14,905 bases of DNA from Puniceicoccales bacterium (GTDB lineage: Bacteria > Verrucomicrobiota > Verrucomicrobiia > Opitutales > UBA953). The stretch spans positions 1-14,905 of the forward strand of contig JAITXH010000059.1 in assembly GCA_031284845.1 (NCBI GenBank). Direction: 5' to 3'. Under the pieces are notes generated by a model. It saw only the letters and a program-made list of their open reading frames with translations, was not told the origin of the DNA and made no database searches. Position 1 is the stretch's first letter. Every line of letters starts with the position of its first letter. The position numbers and the translations under genes are program-made. This document shows positions 7,782 through 14,905 of the stretch, piece after piece.

Positions 7782-9344
7782 ATGGGTATTGCCTGTCGTG
7801 TCGTTGGAGAAATTACGCTCCTGCACGATATTTCCGATACTCTGAGCGAGGGGCTTGATTTGCGGGCGGCCACTTTGCAGATGTTTGAGCGCTTGCGCGA
7901 GACGCGCCATCTGGAGCGCGGGTTGCTTCTCGTGCTCAACCGGGAGACGGGCGAGCTGTTGCCGGAAGTTTGCATCGCCCCCCTGTTGACTGTGGATTTT
8001 CACGCACGGGCAAGCGAGGGTGTGATCGGCAACCTTCTTTCCGAAGGGCGTGCCCGCGCCGTGCCCGATGCGGGCAGTATCCCCGGAGACAGGCTTTGCA
8101 AATGGGAGCGTGCGTATTTGGCCGGAGAAGGCGGTGACAAGTTAGACGCCGCGCTGCTCGTCGTCCCCATACAGCACGGACAGGAGTTGTTGGGCGCATT
8201 GTGTTTTACGCGTGCGCAGGGCAGTGAAGCGGAATTGGATGCCGATTTGCGTTTTCTTTCGCTGGTCGTCGGGCAGGTCGGGCTTGCGGTGCGTTTCCGG
8301 CAGCTTGCCAAGGAGCGGCTCGACAGTTTGCGCGAGGAGAACAAGCGCCTTCAGGAGCAGATCAAACGTAGTTTTGTGCCTGAAGGCATGATAGGCAAAT
8401 CCTCGGCGATGCGCATGGTGTATTTTCACGTAGATCAGGTGGCAGAAGGCAAAACCACGGTGCTCATCCGCGGCGAGACGGGCGTTGGCAAAGAGCGTGT
8501 CGCCCAGGCCATTTGGCAGGGCAGCTCGCGCAAGGACAAGCCGTTCGTGCGCGTGAATTGTGCCGCGTTGCCCGAGAGCATTATCGAGAGCGAGTTGTTC
8601 GGGCATGAGAAGGGCGCGTTCACGGGCGCGTTTGCCCTGCGCAAAGGGCGTTTTGAGATGGCGCACACGGGCACTCTCTTTCTCGACGAAATCGGCGAAT
8701 TCTCGATGGCTACGCAGGCCAAGCTTTTGCGCGTCTTACAAGAGGGCGTGTTTGAGCGCGTGGGCGGGACCGAGCCGATAAAGGTGAATGTGCGCATCAT
8801 CACCGCCACCAACCGCAACATGGAGGAGATGATAGAAGCGGGGAAACTCCGGCTCGACCTGTATTACCGCATCAATGTCTTCCCGATATACGTGCCGCCC
8901 TTGCGCGAACGGCGCAGCGATTTGCTGGAGTTGGCCGACCACTTTCTGGAACGATACTCGTGCCAAAATGGTAAACGCGTGGTGCGCATTTCAACGCCTG
9001 CCATAGACATGCTCACCGCTTATCATTGGCCGGGCAATGTGCGCGAACTGGAAAATGTCATTGAACGCGCCGTGCTGCTGACGACCGATGGCGTGATCCA
9101 CGGCTATCATTTACCGCCGACGCTCCAGACCGCCAAATCTTCCGGCACCGCGTCGCCGCAGACCTTGGACGAGGCGTTGTCCACAGTGGAGCGCGAGATG
9201 GTCGTGGAGGCACTCAAGGAGAATTTCGGCGTGATGGCCCGTGCCGCCCGCCAGCTTGGTATCACAGAGCGCACGATGGGCCTGCGTGTGAAGGCACTCG
9301 CGATTGATCCGAGGATGTATCGGCGGAAGGAAGCAGAAGACTAA
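7782..9344 (+). CDS. NifA-like sigma-54-dependent activator (GAF, AAA+, HTH)
   Basis: A 520-residue bacterial enhancer-binding protein. Domains: an N-terminal GAF-like sensor, about 20-172; a short coiled linker; the AAA+ domain, about 204-432, with Walker A GETGVGKE at 231-238, the sigma-54 contact loop GAFTGA at 278-283, Walker B TLFLDEIGE at 298-306 and WPGNVREL near 416-423; and a C-terminal Fis-type HTH, about 481-505. The HTH (ARAARQLGITERTMGLRVKAL) strongly resembles NifA, so control of nitrogen fixation is a reasonable inference, though no nif genes are in the window. Start choice: ATG 7716 would lie about seven bases from the predicted sigma-54 transcription start, and the stretch to 7782 is A+T-rich and unlike coding sequence; ATG 7716 (542 residues) remains possible. 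Earlier in-frame starts would include the promoter or overlap folA. Confidence 0.88.
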   Translation: MGIACRVVGEITLLHDISDTLSEGLDLRAATLQMFERLRETRHLERGLLLVLNRETGELLPEVCIAPLLTVDFHARASEGVIGNLLSEGRARAVPDAGSIPGDRLCKWERAYLAGEGGDKLDAALLVVPIQHGQELLGALCFTRAQGSEAELDADLRFLSLVVGQVGLAVRFRQLAKERLDSLREENKRLQEQIKRSFVPEGMIGKSSAMRMVYFHVDQVAEGKTTVLIRGETGVGKERVAQAIWQGSSRKDKPFVRVNCAALPESIIESELFGHEKGAFTGAFALRKGRFEMAHTGTLFLDEIGEFSMATQAKLLRVLQEGVFERVGGTEPIKVNVRIITATNRNMEEMIEAGKLRLDLYYRINVFPIYVPPLRERRSDLLELADHFLERYSCQNGKRVVRISTPAIDMLTAYHWPGNVRELENVIERAVLLTTDGVIHGYHLPPTLQTAKSSGTASPQTLDEALSTVEREMVVEALKENFGVMARAARQLGITERTMGLRVKALAIDPRMYRRKEAED

Positions 9345-9369
9345 CCCGCGTTGCTGCGAACTATGCGGC

Positions 9370-10833
9370 TCAGAACGCCCACGGTGCACGGGGTGTGCGG
9401 TCGAGGAATTTTGCGGCCTCGGCGTCATCGGGAATCGTCTCCGCCTTGGGGTCCCACTTGATCGTGCGGCCTGTGCGGGCGGCGATGTTCGAGAGGTGGC
9501 TGATGATGTCGTCGTTGAACGCGCTTTGGATGGGGTTGATGGTCGGTTTGCGTGTCCTCACGCAGTCAATGAAGTTATCCCAGTGGCTATCAACCTTCCA
9601 TGTGCGTTTGCGCCCGGCGACTTGCTCGACAGGCGTTTTATCAATATGGAGGCGGATGGCGTCGGCGGGGAGTTCCGTTTTGAGGATGTTCGGGTCACTG
9701 GCCTGAGGACCGGTGCGGTCAACGCTGATCCAACCCTTGGTGCCAAAGAACGTGGTGCCGTCGCCCCTTGCACGACGAAGATATTTTTTGACAATGGGCT
9801 GCGCGACCGCCCAATCCATGAAACGCAGTTCGGTGCCGTTGGCGTATTGGCACTCGATGTCCCATGTGGCGAGGGTGTCAAAAAGGCCCGGTGTGTCCGG
9901 CGTGCGGCCTGTTCCTTTGTAAAGGATGGGGGCGGTGTCATCGGCACCGAGACCCCATTGGGCGATGTCCACGGGGTGGACGCCCCAGCCGGCGATGTAG
10001 CCGATGGCGTAGTCGGTCGAGTGATAGATGCCGTCGGGCAAGAGGCGCGGGCGCGTGCAGGGGCGTTTGGCGGCGGGGCCGGTCCATATCTCGTAATCGA
10101 GGGTGGCAGGCACGGCGATTTCCTCCGCGTCGCGGTGTAATTTGCTGAGGTTGCTGTTGGGGTTGAGAATGCCGTCTGAGGCGAGGCTGGGACCCCAGAC
10201 TTCGACGCGCTTGATGTCGCCGATGACGCCGTTGCGGATGAGTTCGCAGACTTTGCGGTAATGCGGGCGGGAGCGTTGCCAGGTGCCGAGTTGGAAGACG
10301 GCTTTGCGCTTGTTGATTTCGTCGCGCAAGACTTTGGCCCAGTTCACGGCGATACCGAGCGGCTTTTCGATGTAGATGTCTTTGCCAGCGCGGATGGCGG
10401 CGATGCCGAGCGGCACATGCCAGTAGTCGCCAGTGGCGATTTCGAGACAGTCGAGGTCTTTGCGGGCGAGCAGTTCGCGATAATCTTGATAGGCGGTGCA
10501 GCCTTTGCCGTTGTATTCTTTGTCCACGCCGTCGCGGATTTTTTCGGCGCGGTCGCGGAAGGTGTCACAGGTGGCGATGACCTTGGCGTTTTTGTTTTTG
10601 ACGACGGCGTTGAGGCCCTGCGGCCCCATGTTGCCGCAACCGATGAGCGCAAAGGTGGTGCGGTTGGACGGCACGGGCGTGCCATCTTGGGCGCGGACGA
10701 TGCCCGAAGGGATGATCCACGGGGCGGCAACAGCGGTGAGCGAAGCACGGGCCAGCGTGCGGACGAAGTCGCGGCGCGTGCTTGTCGAGGCCGGGACTGA
10801 GTTTTGGGAGAGGGGAGACGAAGCGGTGGACAT
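9370..10833 (-). CDS. Tat-exported Gfo/Idh/MocA family oxidoreductase
   Basis: A 487-residue protein with a twin-arginine signal peptide: S-T-R-R-D-F-V at 18-24 followed by an alanine-rich hydrophobic stretch to about residue 48, so it is probably exported folded with bound NAD(P) to the periplasm. The Rossmann fold begins with ALIGCGNMG at 62-70; EKPLG at 156-160 is the family's catalytic-lysine motif; HPVD lies at 286-289. The C-terminal half is the usual alpha/beta sugar-binding domain. Members oxidise or reduce sugars, inositols or related hydroxyls; the substrate here is unknown. It lies 52 bases downstream of the rhamnosidase-like gene on the same strand, and its ATG is the last three bases of the shared 42-base leader element. 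It converges with the activator gene (25-base gap, no hairpin). Confidence 0.92.
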   Translation of the reverse strand: MSTASSPLSQNSVPASTSTRRDFVRTLARASLTAVAAPWIIPSGIVRAQDGTPVPSNRTTFALIGCGNMGPQGLNAVVKNKNAKVIATCDTFRDRAEKIRDGVDKEYNGKGCTAYQDYRELLARKDLDCLEIATGDYWHVPLGIAAIRAGKDIYIEKPLGIAVNWAKVLRDEINKRKAVFQLGTWQRSRPHYRKVCELIRNGVIGDIKRVEVWGPSLASDGILNPNSNLSKLHRDAEEIAVPATLDYEIWTGPAAKRPCTRPRLLPDGIYHSTDYAIGYIAGWGVHPVDIAQWGLGADDTAPILYKGTGRTPDTPGLFDTLATWDIECQYANGTELRFMDWAVAQPIVKKYLRRARGDGTTFFGTKGWISVDRTGPQASDPNILKTELPADAIRLHIDKTPVEQVAGRKRTWKVDSHWDNFIDCVRTRKPTINPIQSAFNDDIISHLSNIAARTGRTIKWDPKAETIPDDAEAAKFLDRTPRAPWAF

Positions 10834-10872
10834 GTTCGGTGTGCGGACAGGCGGATGCTGGGGATGTTCCGC
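10831..10872 (-). promoter_or_regulatory. 42-base leader element, copy 1 (ahead of the oxidoreductase)
   Basis: Read on the minus strand, it starts GCGGAACATCCC, has an 11-base variable middle, then TGTCCGCACACCGAAC, and ends in the ATG of the oxidoreductase. The copy ahead of the rhamnosidase-like gene has the same length and anchor positions, with 33 of 42 bases identical: the first 12 bases are perfect and 18 of the last 19 match. The element has no Shine-Dalgarno sequence. It could be an operator (imperfect half-sites GGAACA and TGTCC about two helical turns apart) or an RNA leader. Confidence 0.65.
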
Positions 10873-10885
10873 TCTCCCGGCCCGC

Positions 10886-13327
10886 TTAGTCGAAGAAAAT
10901 CCCGCTTAGCGTAGCCGTCCCTCCCCGCACTTCATCAATGCGTATCCTCACCGGACGGTCGAACTCATACGTGATATACTTCCCCTCTGCATAGTCGCGA
11001 ACCATGTAAACCGGCATCAGCAAATTTTTGTTTTCCAAGTCAAAAATTTCGATCGCCGAACGCCGTCCTTTCCTATCCCAATCTACGAAATAAAGAGAGA
11101 CCTTATACGTTTCCTTTTTCTTGTAGTGAATATCCAGGCCCATCGTCAGGTTACAGTGTAAATTGCCAAGACTGCGGAAGATATCACCGTCTTTATCAGA
11201 AACCAATGCGCGGATGTCGTTTGTTTCCGAAACCCAGTGGGCAGAACTATATTTATAATAAGGGCCTTGTTTGGAATGCGTGACATCAATAAAATCAGGC
11301 AAGTGGCGGCGTTGGCTTTTGGCCTTGTCGTAATCGTATAGTATGTAACCCTTGTGCCCGTATCTGTCCTTCCAGTTTCCTTGCGTTGACACATCTTCTT
11401 TTATCTTTGTTTCGATGGCATAAACGAACGGTTCTTCCGGGGCTTTCGGCAATCCGCCGGAATACGTTATTTTTATCTGATAGTTTCCTTCCGGAAGACC
11501 GGAATAATAAATATAGTCGGCATCCTCACTCTTCGTCCATTTTTCCTGATCTTTGAATTGGACCGATTCTACAGAACGCCCCGTTTTCGGGATGGCAATA
11601 GTTGCCGATGTTCCAGCCGGGACACTTACTTCCATTTTGCCGGAAAGAATGTTGCAGGATGCGGAAATGATTCCGTGCAATGTCGGGACACTTCCTTTCA
11701 CCCACGTTACAGCCGAGGACAAATGCGGTTTAATAATGAAAGTAGAAAATCCCGGTTCGAGCGGTTTTATTCCCACTACTTCTTCGCTAAGCCATTTGGT
11801 AACTCCGGCGCTCCAGGGATGCGTCAGGCTGGTCGCTCCGCATTGGTTGTTAATGGGGGCTTCATTCCTTCCAGCGACTTTGAGCCACGACGGACGGAAT
11901 ACTTCAAAGAAAGTAGTCGCGCCGTAACGGATTTGCCCGCCCCAGCAGTCGTCTATGGTGGAAAGTGCTTCGTTGTAACGTTGCATTTTTGCAAGTGCTC
12001 CGATGATAAAATATTGGTTAAAGGGCGAAAAAGAAACTCGCTGCAAACGATCTGAAAACGCCTTATTCCAAACGCTCTCTGTCTCTTGTTTATTCAAGAA
12101 CCCCGCAGCGATTGCATCCGCTGCTGCATGAACGCCCAATGGATTTGTCCATGCGGAATCTTTGCGCAATTCGGCTATCTTTTCATCGGCATATTGTTTA
12201 TATTTCGAAGCCAACGACGTATTTCCTATTTGCGCCATTGTTGAGCTAAACTCGTTCCATGCGCGGATGGACAGCATTTTATAGGCATTTTGAGATTCTG
12301 CGCAATTTGGTTCGGCGAACCCGGCTCCCAGGCGTTCATCCCATCCGTAAAAAGACAATTTTGGATTTTTGCCGTAGTGGCTGTAAGCCGTGTCTAATTT
12401 AGCACAGGCATTCTCCAGCATTTCTTCTACGATGGCTTTGTCGCCCGTATAATTATAGAAATCTATTAGACTTAACACCCAGTAAAGCGGATAGCTTGCG
12501 ATACCATTGGATTGTTTGGACGTAAAACGAAGATTGGTTTTAACAAAATCATAATTTCCGAAAGCCACCATCGAAGCGGCTTGGGATACGTGCGCATCGC
12601 CCGTCCACGAGATACGGTCTCCCCGGTTCATCAATATCGCTCCGAAGTGATTTTCCAGCAAATTTGTTCTAACCGTGTATGCCCCTGTGTACCAAATTCT
12701 CGTGAGTATCGGGTCGCTACATGAAAAACTTCCGTCGTAATTGGATGGCCGGATTTGGCACACCAAACGGACGGAAGAGATGTCTGCCGCTTGCTTTAAT
12801 TTACGGATATGTATCCATGCAAAGCGGACTCCTTCGTAAAATTCTTTAGATTTTTTGGGAAACTCCAATCTCCATGTTTTTCCATGCCGGACAGGTTGTT
12901 TTGTTTTATAGGAAACTTCGCTATATTCGCTGATGCTGGCCTTTATTTCTCCGACCAGATTTTCGGAATCAAATTCAAGCCATGCCGCGTTTACCTGTCC
13001 GAAGTCGAACATCAAATCACAGTCTTGGGTGATATGGGCTGAGTCTCCAGAGGTGGCCACTTGTTTATCCACCTGCATTTTTATAGGGGAAAGGGTGTAA
13101 ACTTCGAGCTTATCGGTTGCTTGGGGATTTGCCCAGCGATAGGCGACCATCGGGTCGGGGGATTCCAGCACTTTCGCGCCCGAAAACGTGCCGCTCACCG
13201 GTGGATACGGTTCTTGAATTTCCGGGGCGGCTATTGCGAAAACGGATGCGGCGAGAAATGCGAATGCCGCGAGCGAGGCGCAGATGAATGCGCGATGGGC
13301 GGGCGGCGGGAGAGATGTGATAAGCAT
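10886..13327 (-). CDS. Secreted alpha-L-rhamnosidase-like glycoside hydrolase
   Basis: An 813-residue protein with a signal peptide (hydrophobic AFICASLAAFAFLAA, cleavage near residue 34). An N-terminal beta region is followed by a six-hairpin-type (alpha/alpha)6 domain at about 204-517 that resembles GH78-related alpha-L-rhamnosidases: the RGDRISWTGD motif at 235-244 stands where typical GH78 has R-D-E-R-L-G-W-T-G-D, and THPWSAG lies at 502-508. A final domain of about 170 residues (about 637-813) is beta-rich, with paired W/Y residues, and looks carbohydrate-binding. The frame is intact to a longer upstream start, but the signal peptide and the leader element fix the ATG here. Most of the gene is A+T-rich (sampled lines 40-48% GC against about 60% in neighbours), unlike both ends, suggesting transfer. 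The substrate is unproven. Confidence 0.8.
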   Translation of the reverse strand: MLITSLPPPAHRAFICASLAAFAFLAASVFAIAAPEIQEPYPPVSGTFSGAKVLESPDPMVAYRWANPQATDKLEVYTLSPIKMQVDKQVATSGDSAHITQDCDLMFDFGQVNAAWLEFDSENLVGEIKASISEYSEVSYKTKQPVRHGKTWRLEFPKKSKEFYEGVRFAWIHIRKLKQAADISSVRLVCQIRPSNYDGSFSCSDPILTRIWYTGAYTVRTNLLENHFGAILMNRGDRISWTGDAHVSQAASMVAFGNYDFVKTNLRFTSKQSNGIASYPLYWVLSLIDFYNYTGDKAIVEEMLENACAKLDTAYSHYGKNPKLSFYGWDERLGAGFAEPNCAESQNAYKMLSIRAWNEFSSTMAQIGNTSLASKYKQYADEKIAELRKDSAWTNPLGVHAAADAIAAGFLNKQETESVWNKAFSDRLQRVSFSPFNQYFIIGALAKMQRYNEALSTIDDCWGGQIRYGATTFFEVFRPSWLKVAGRNEAPINNQCGATSLTHPWSAGVTKWLSEEVVGIKPLEPGFSTFIIKPHLSSAVTWVKGSVPTLHGIISASCNILSGKMEVSVPAGTSATIAIPKTGRSVESVQFKDQEKWTKSEDADYIYYSGLPEGNYQIKITYSGGLPKAPEEPFVYAIETKIKEDVSTQGNWKDRYGHKGYILYDYDKAKSQRRHLPDFIDVTHSKQGPYYKYSSAHWVSETNDIRALVSDKDGDIFRSLGNLHCNLTMGLDIHYKKKETYKVSLYFVDWDRKGRRSAIEIFDLENKNLLMPVYMVRDYAEGKYITYEFDRPVRIRIDEVRGGTATLSGIFFD

Positions 13328-13366
13328 GTGCGGTGTGCGGACATGTGCGGGGGAGGGATGTTCCGC
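13325..13366 (-). promoter_or_regulatory. 42-base leader element, copy 2 (ahead of the rhamnosidase-like gene)
   Basis: Minus-strand reading: GCGGAACATCCC, an 11-base middle (TCCCCCGCACA), then TGTCCGCACACCGCAC and the ATG. It has the same length and placement as copy 1. This copy also contains GCACATG twice, so an upstream out-of-frame ATG lies 17 bases before the real start. Confidence 0.65.
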
Positions 13367-13381
13367 AGAGGGCAGAGGCTG

Positions 13382-13400
13382 CACTGTCCACTGTCCACTC
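13382..13400. repeat. Short tandem repeat CACTGTC in the divergent promoter region
   Basis: CACTGTC occurs twice in tandem (13382-13388 and 13389-13395), followed by a partial third CACTC. It contains the TGTCC half-site seen in the leader elements and lies between the divergent rhamnosidase-like and PmoA-like/ThuA genes, so it may be part of a common control region. Confidence 0.35.
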
Positions 13401-13415
13401 CCCCCCTCTAGAAAA

Positions 13416-13457
13416 GGAACAAACCCACCTCCGCCTTGTCCGTCCTGCCCAGATATG
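13416..13457 (+). promoter_or_regulatory. Degenerate relative of the leader element (copy 3, ahead of the PmoA-like/ThuA gene)
   Basis: On the plus strand GGAACA, then TCCGCC and TTGTCCG, end in an ATG at the PmoA-like/ThuA start. Aligned to copy 1, GGAACA, CCGCC and TGTCCG fall in the same order at nearly the same spacing, with small gaps; the rest differs. This is weaker evidence than copies 1 and 2. Confidence 0.35.
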
Positions 13458-14905
13458 TCTACGCACCCATACACACGTTCTTTCATCGCCGCCCTGCTCG
13501 CGCTCTTCTTCCTCCCGTCTGCCGCATTCGCCGAGTGGGACGATTCCCGCCCCGGCCAATTCGCATTCCAGCGCGACGGAAAAGACGTCTGGCGCTTTCA
13601 CTTCGACGCCAAGGGCGGCGATACCAAGCCGTTTTTCGACCCCGTGGGTATCGCCGGAGGCCCCTCGCTCACTTGGGCGCGCCCGAAAGACCACGTCTGG
13701 CACCTCGGCCTGTGGTTCTCGTGGAAATACATCAATGGCGTAAATTACTGGGAAGAATCCGCCGGCAAATCCTCCGGAGAAACCCGCTGGACAATCCCCG
13801 AAATCACCCGCAATTCCGACGGCGCCGCAACCCTCGCGCTCGCCCTCGAATATATCCCGCGCCCGCGCAAAGCTCCGGCCAACGCCCCGGCTCCGGTTCC
13901 CGTCTTGACCGAGGCCCGCACCATCTCGTTTTCCGCGCCCGCCACCGACGGCTCCTACTTCATGGATTGGACGCAAGTTTTCACGGCGCACACCGACATC
14001 AAGCTTGATCGCACGCCGCCCTCGTTTTCCCAAAAAGGCACTCCGTGGGGTGGTTACGCCGGGCTGTCCATCCGCTATGCCGCGGCGTTGAGCGATGTGG
14101 CGACCGTTGCTTCCACCGTCGGGCGCGTCCCGCGTGACTCCCGTAAGCGCCTCGACGTGTTTGGCGACAGGGCAGTCGAGCAAAACGGCCTTATCGCCGA
14201 TGCCCCCTATGGCATCGCCATCCTCGCACATCCCGGCAACTTCCGCGCTCCCGGCGACTGGTATCCCATCCAAAGCGAAAAACACTTTAATTACCTCAAC
14301 GCCTCCCCGCTGCTCACCGCACCGTTTTTCGTCGCCAAGGGTGAGACCTTCACCCTGCGCTACCGCGTCCATGTTCACCCGGGGCGTTGGGACGCCGCCC
14401 AGCTCCGCGCTGCCGCCGATGCCTACACCGGAGCACCTGCCCCGAAAACCGGCGAACCCTTTAACGTCCTCGTCTATTCGCGAACCAACGACTTCCGTCA
14501 CGACGAGGCCATTGCCGCCGCAATTCCCTTTCTCAAACGGGCCGGCACGATTCACAATTTCACTGTGGACGCCACCGAAGACGCCACGCGCTTCACGCCG
14601 GAAACCCTGAAAAAATACCGCGCCGTCATCCTGCTCTACACGAGCGGCGAATTTCTGGCGGACAAGTTGCCCCCCAGCGCTACGCCCGAAGCGCTGGAAG
14701 CCGCGAAAGCCCAGTTGCTCGCCCGGCGCGCCGCCTTCGAGAGCTACGTTTCCGGCGGCGGTGCCCTCGTGGGGATTCACACCACGACGGAGTTCGGCGC
14801 CAAGTGGGAAGAATTTGGCAAAATCATCGGCGGCTATTTCACGGATCACCCCAAACACCAGACCGCCGAAATCGTCAAAGCCGACGCCGCCCATCCCGCC
14901 GTGTC
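13455..14905 (+). CDS. Secreted PmoA-like (DUF6807) / ThuA fusion protein (3' partial)
   Basis: The frame is open from this ATG to the window edge, giving 483 visible residues. A signal peptide (SFIAALLALFFLPSAAFA, cleavage near residue 26) implies export. Residues about 30-312 match the PmoA-like/DUF6807 family, with the diagnostic HVWHLGLWFSWKYINGV at 80-96 and a YWEES continuation. Residues 336 onward are a ThuA-type domain (trehalose utilisation, class-I glutamine-amidotransferase-like fold): FNVLVYSRTNDFRHDEAI at 336-353, then GGGALVGIHTTTEF at 434-447 and an FGKIIGGYFTDHPKHQ stretch that ends in the cut region. ThuA proteins are linked to 3-keto-glycoside catabolism and often occur with Gfo/Idh/MocA dehydrogenases, matching the neighbour. 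It diverges from the rhamnosidase-like gene over a 127-base gap. The DUF6807 biochemistry is unknown. There is no Shine-Dalgarno sequence. Confidence 0.87.
   Translation, partial: MSTHPYTRSFIAALLALFFLPSAAFAEWDDSRPGQFAFQRDGKDVWRFHFDAKGGDTKPFFDPVGIAGGPSLTWARPKDHVWHLGLWFSWKYINGVNYWEESAGKSSGETRWTIPEITRNSDGAATLALALEYIPRPRKAPANAPAPVPVLTEARTISFSAPATDGSYFMDWTQVFTAHTDIKLDRTPPSFSQKGTPWGGYAGLSIRYAAALSDVATVASTVGRVPRDSRKRLDVFGDRAVEQNGLIADAPYGIAILAHPGNFRAPGDWYPIQSEKHFNYLNASPLLTAPFFVAKGETFTLRYRVHVHPGRWDAAQLRAAADAYTGAPAPKTGEPFNVLVYSRTNDFRHDEAIAAAIPFLKRAGTIHNFTVDATEDATRFTPETLKKYRAVILLYTSGEFLADKLPPSATPEALEAAKAQLLARRAAFESYVSGGGALVGIHTTTEFGAKWEEFGKIIGGYFTDHPKHQTAEIVKADAAHPAV

Noticed and set aside
9304..10140. 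A 278-codon plus-strand open frame across the oxidoreductase gene
   Set aside because: The opposite strand is a full Gfo/Idh/MocA protein with a Tat signal; this reading is compositionally biased and overlaps the end of the activator gene.
13328..13486. An upstream ATG adding 53 residues to the rhamnosidase-like protein
   Set aside because: The extension is low-complexity, precedes the signal peptide, and would read through the leader element that ends at the ATG at 13325-13327.
13110..14894. A 594-codon open frame on the minus strand across the PmoA-like/ThuA gene
   Set aside because: The opposite strand encodes a clear two-domain protein with a signal peptide, and the minus-strand reading is low-complexity and glycine-rich with no recognisable domain. 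It is an antisense shadow common in GC-rich coding DNA.

Overview
The window looks like a chromosomal stretch of a moderately GC-rich Gram-negative bacterium, most likely of the Verrucomicrobia (Opitutaceae-like). This is inferred from gene content, not proven: a glycine-rich PA14-like protein, a secreted PmoA-like/ThuA fusion, a Tat-exported Gfo/Idh/MocA oxidoreductase, an alpha-L-rhamnosidase-like enzyme and a NifA-like activator are a combination typical of that group. Start codons mostly lack Shine-Dalgarno sequences. All ten genes read cleanly. No RNA gene, insertion sequence or CRISPR array was seen, and no gap between genes exceeds 300 bases.

Layout. (1) 1-2033, plus strand: the 3' part of a PA14-like protein, then a secreted alpha/beta hydrolase. 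(2) 2089-4329: a minus-strand ABC-F ATPase and a divergent gamma-class carbonic anhydrase. (3) 4366-7627, minus strand: dihydrofolate reductase, overlapping by ATGA with an O-antigen-ligase-like membrane protein with a TPR-like tail, then a YqaA-type DedA protein. A bidirectional hairpin separates this group from the carbonic anhydrase. (4) 7683-9344, plus strand: a NifA-like sigma-54 activator preceded by a near-consensus sigma-54 promoter. (5) 9370-14905: a carbohydrate locus with a minus-strand pair (rhamnosidase-like enzyme, then Tat oxidoreductase) and a divergent plus-strand PmoA-like/ThuA protein that runs off the window.

The most interesting part is region 5. The two minus-strand genes carry the same 42-base element ending exactly at their ATG (33 of 42 positions identical, the differences concentrated in the middle). 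A weaker relative precedes the divergent PmoA-like/ThuA gene. This suggests a shared operator or RNA leader controlling an export-targeted glycoside-processing module. The rhamnosidase-like gene is clearly richer in A+T than its neighbours except at its ends, suggesting an imported body with a host-like signal peptide. Second is the sigma-54 promoter ahead of a sigma-54 activator gene, which suggests the activator is itself under sigma-54 control.
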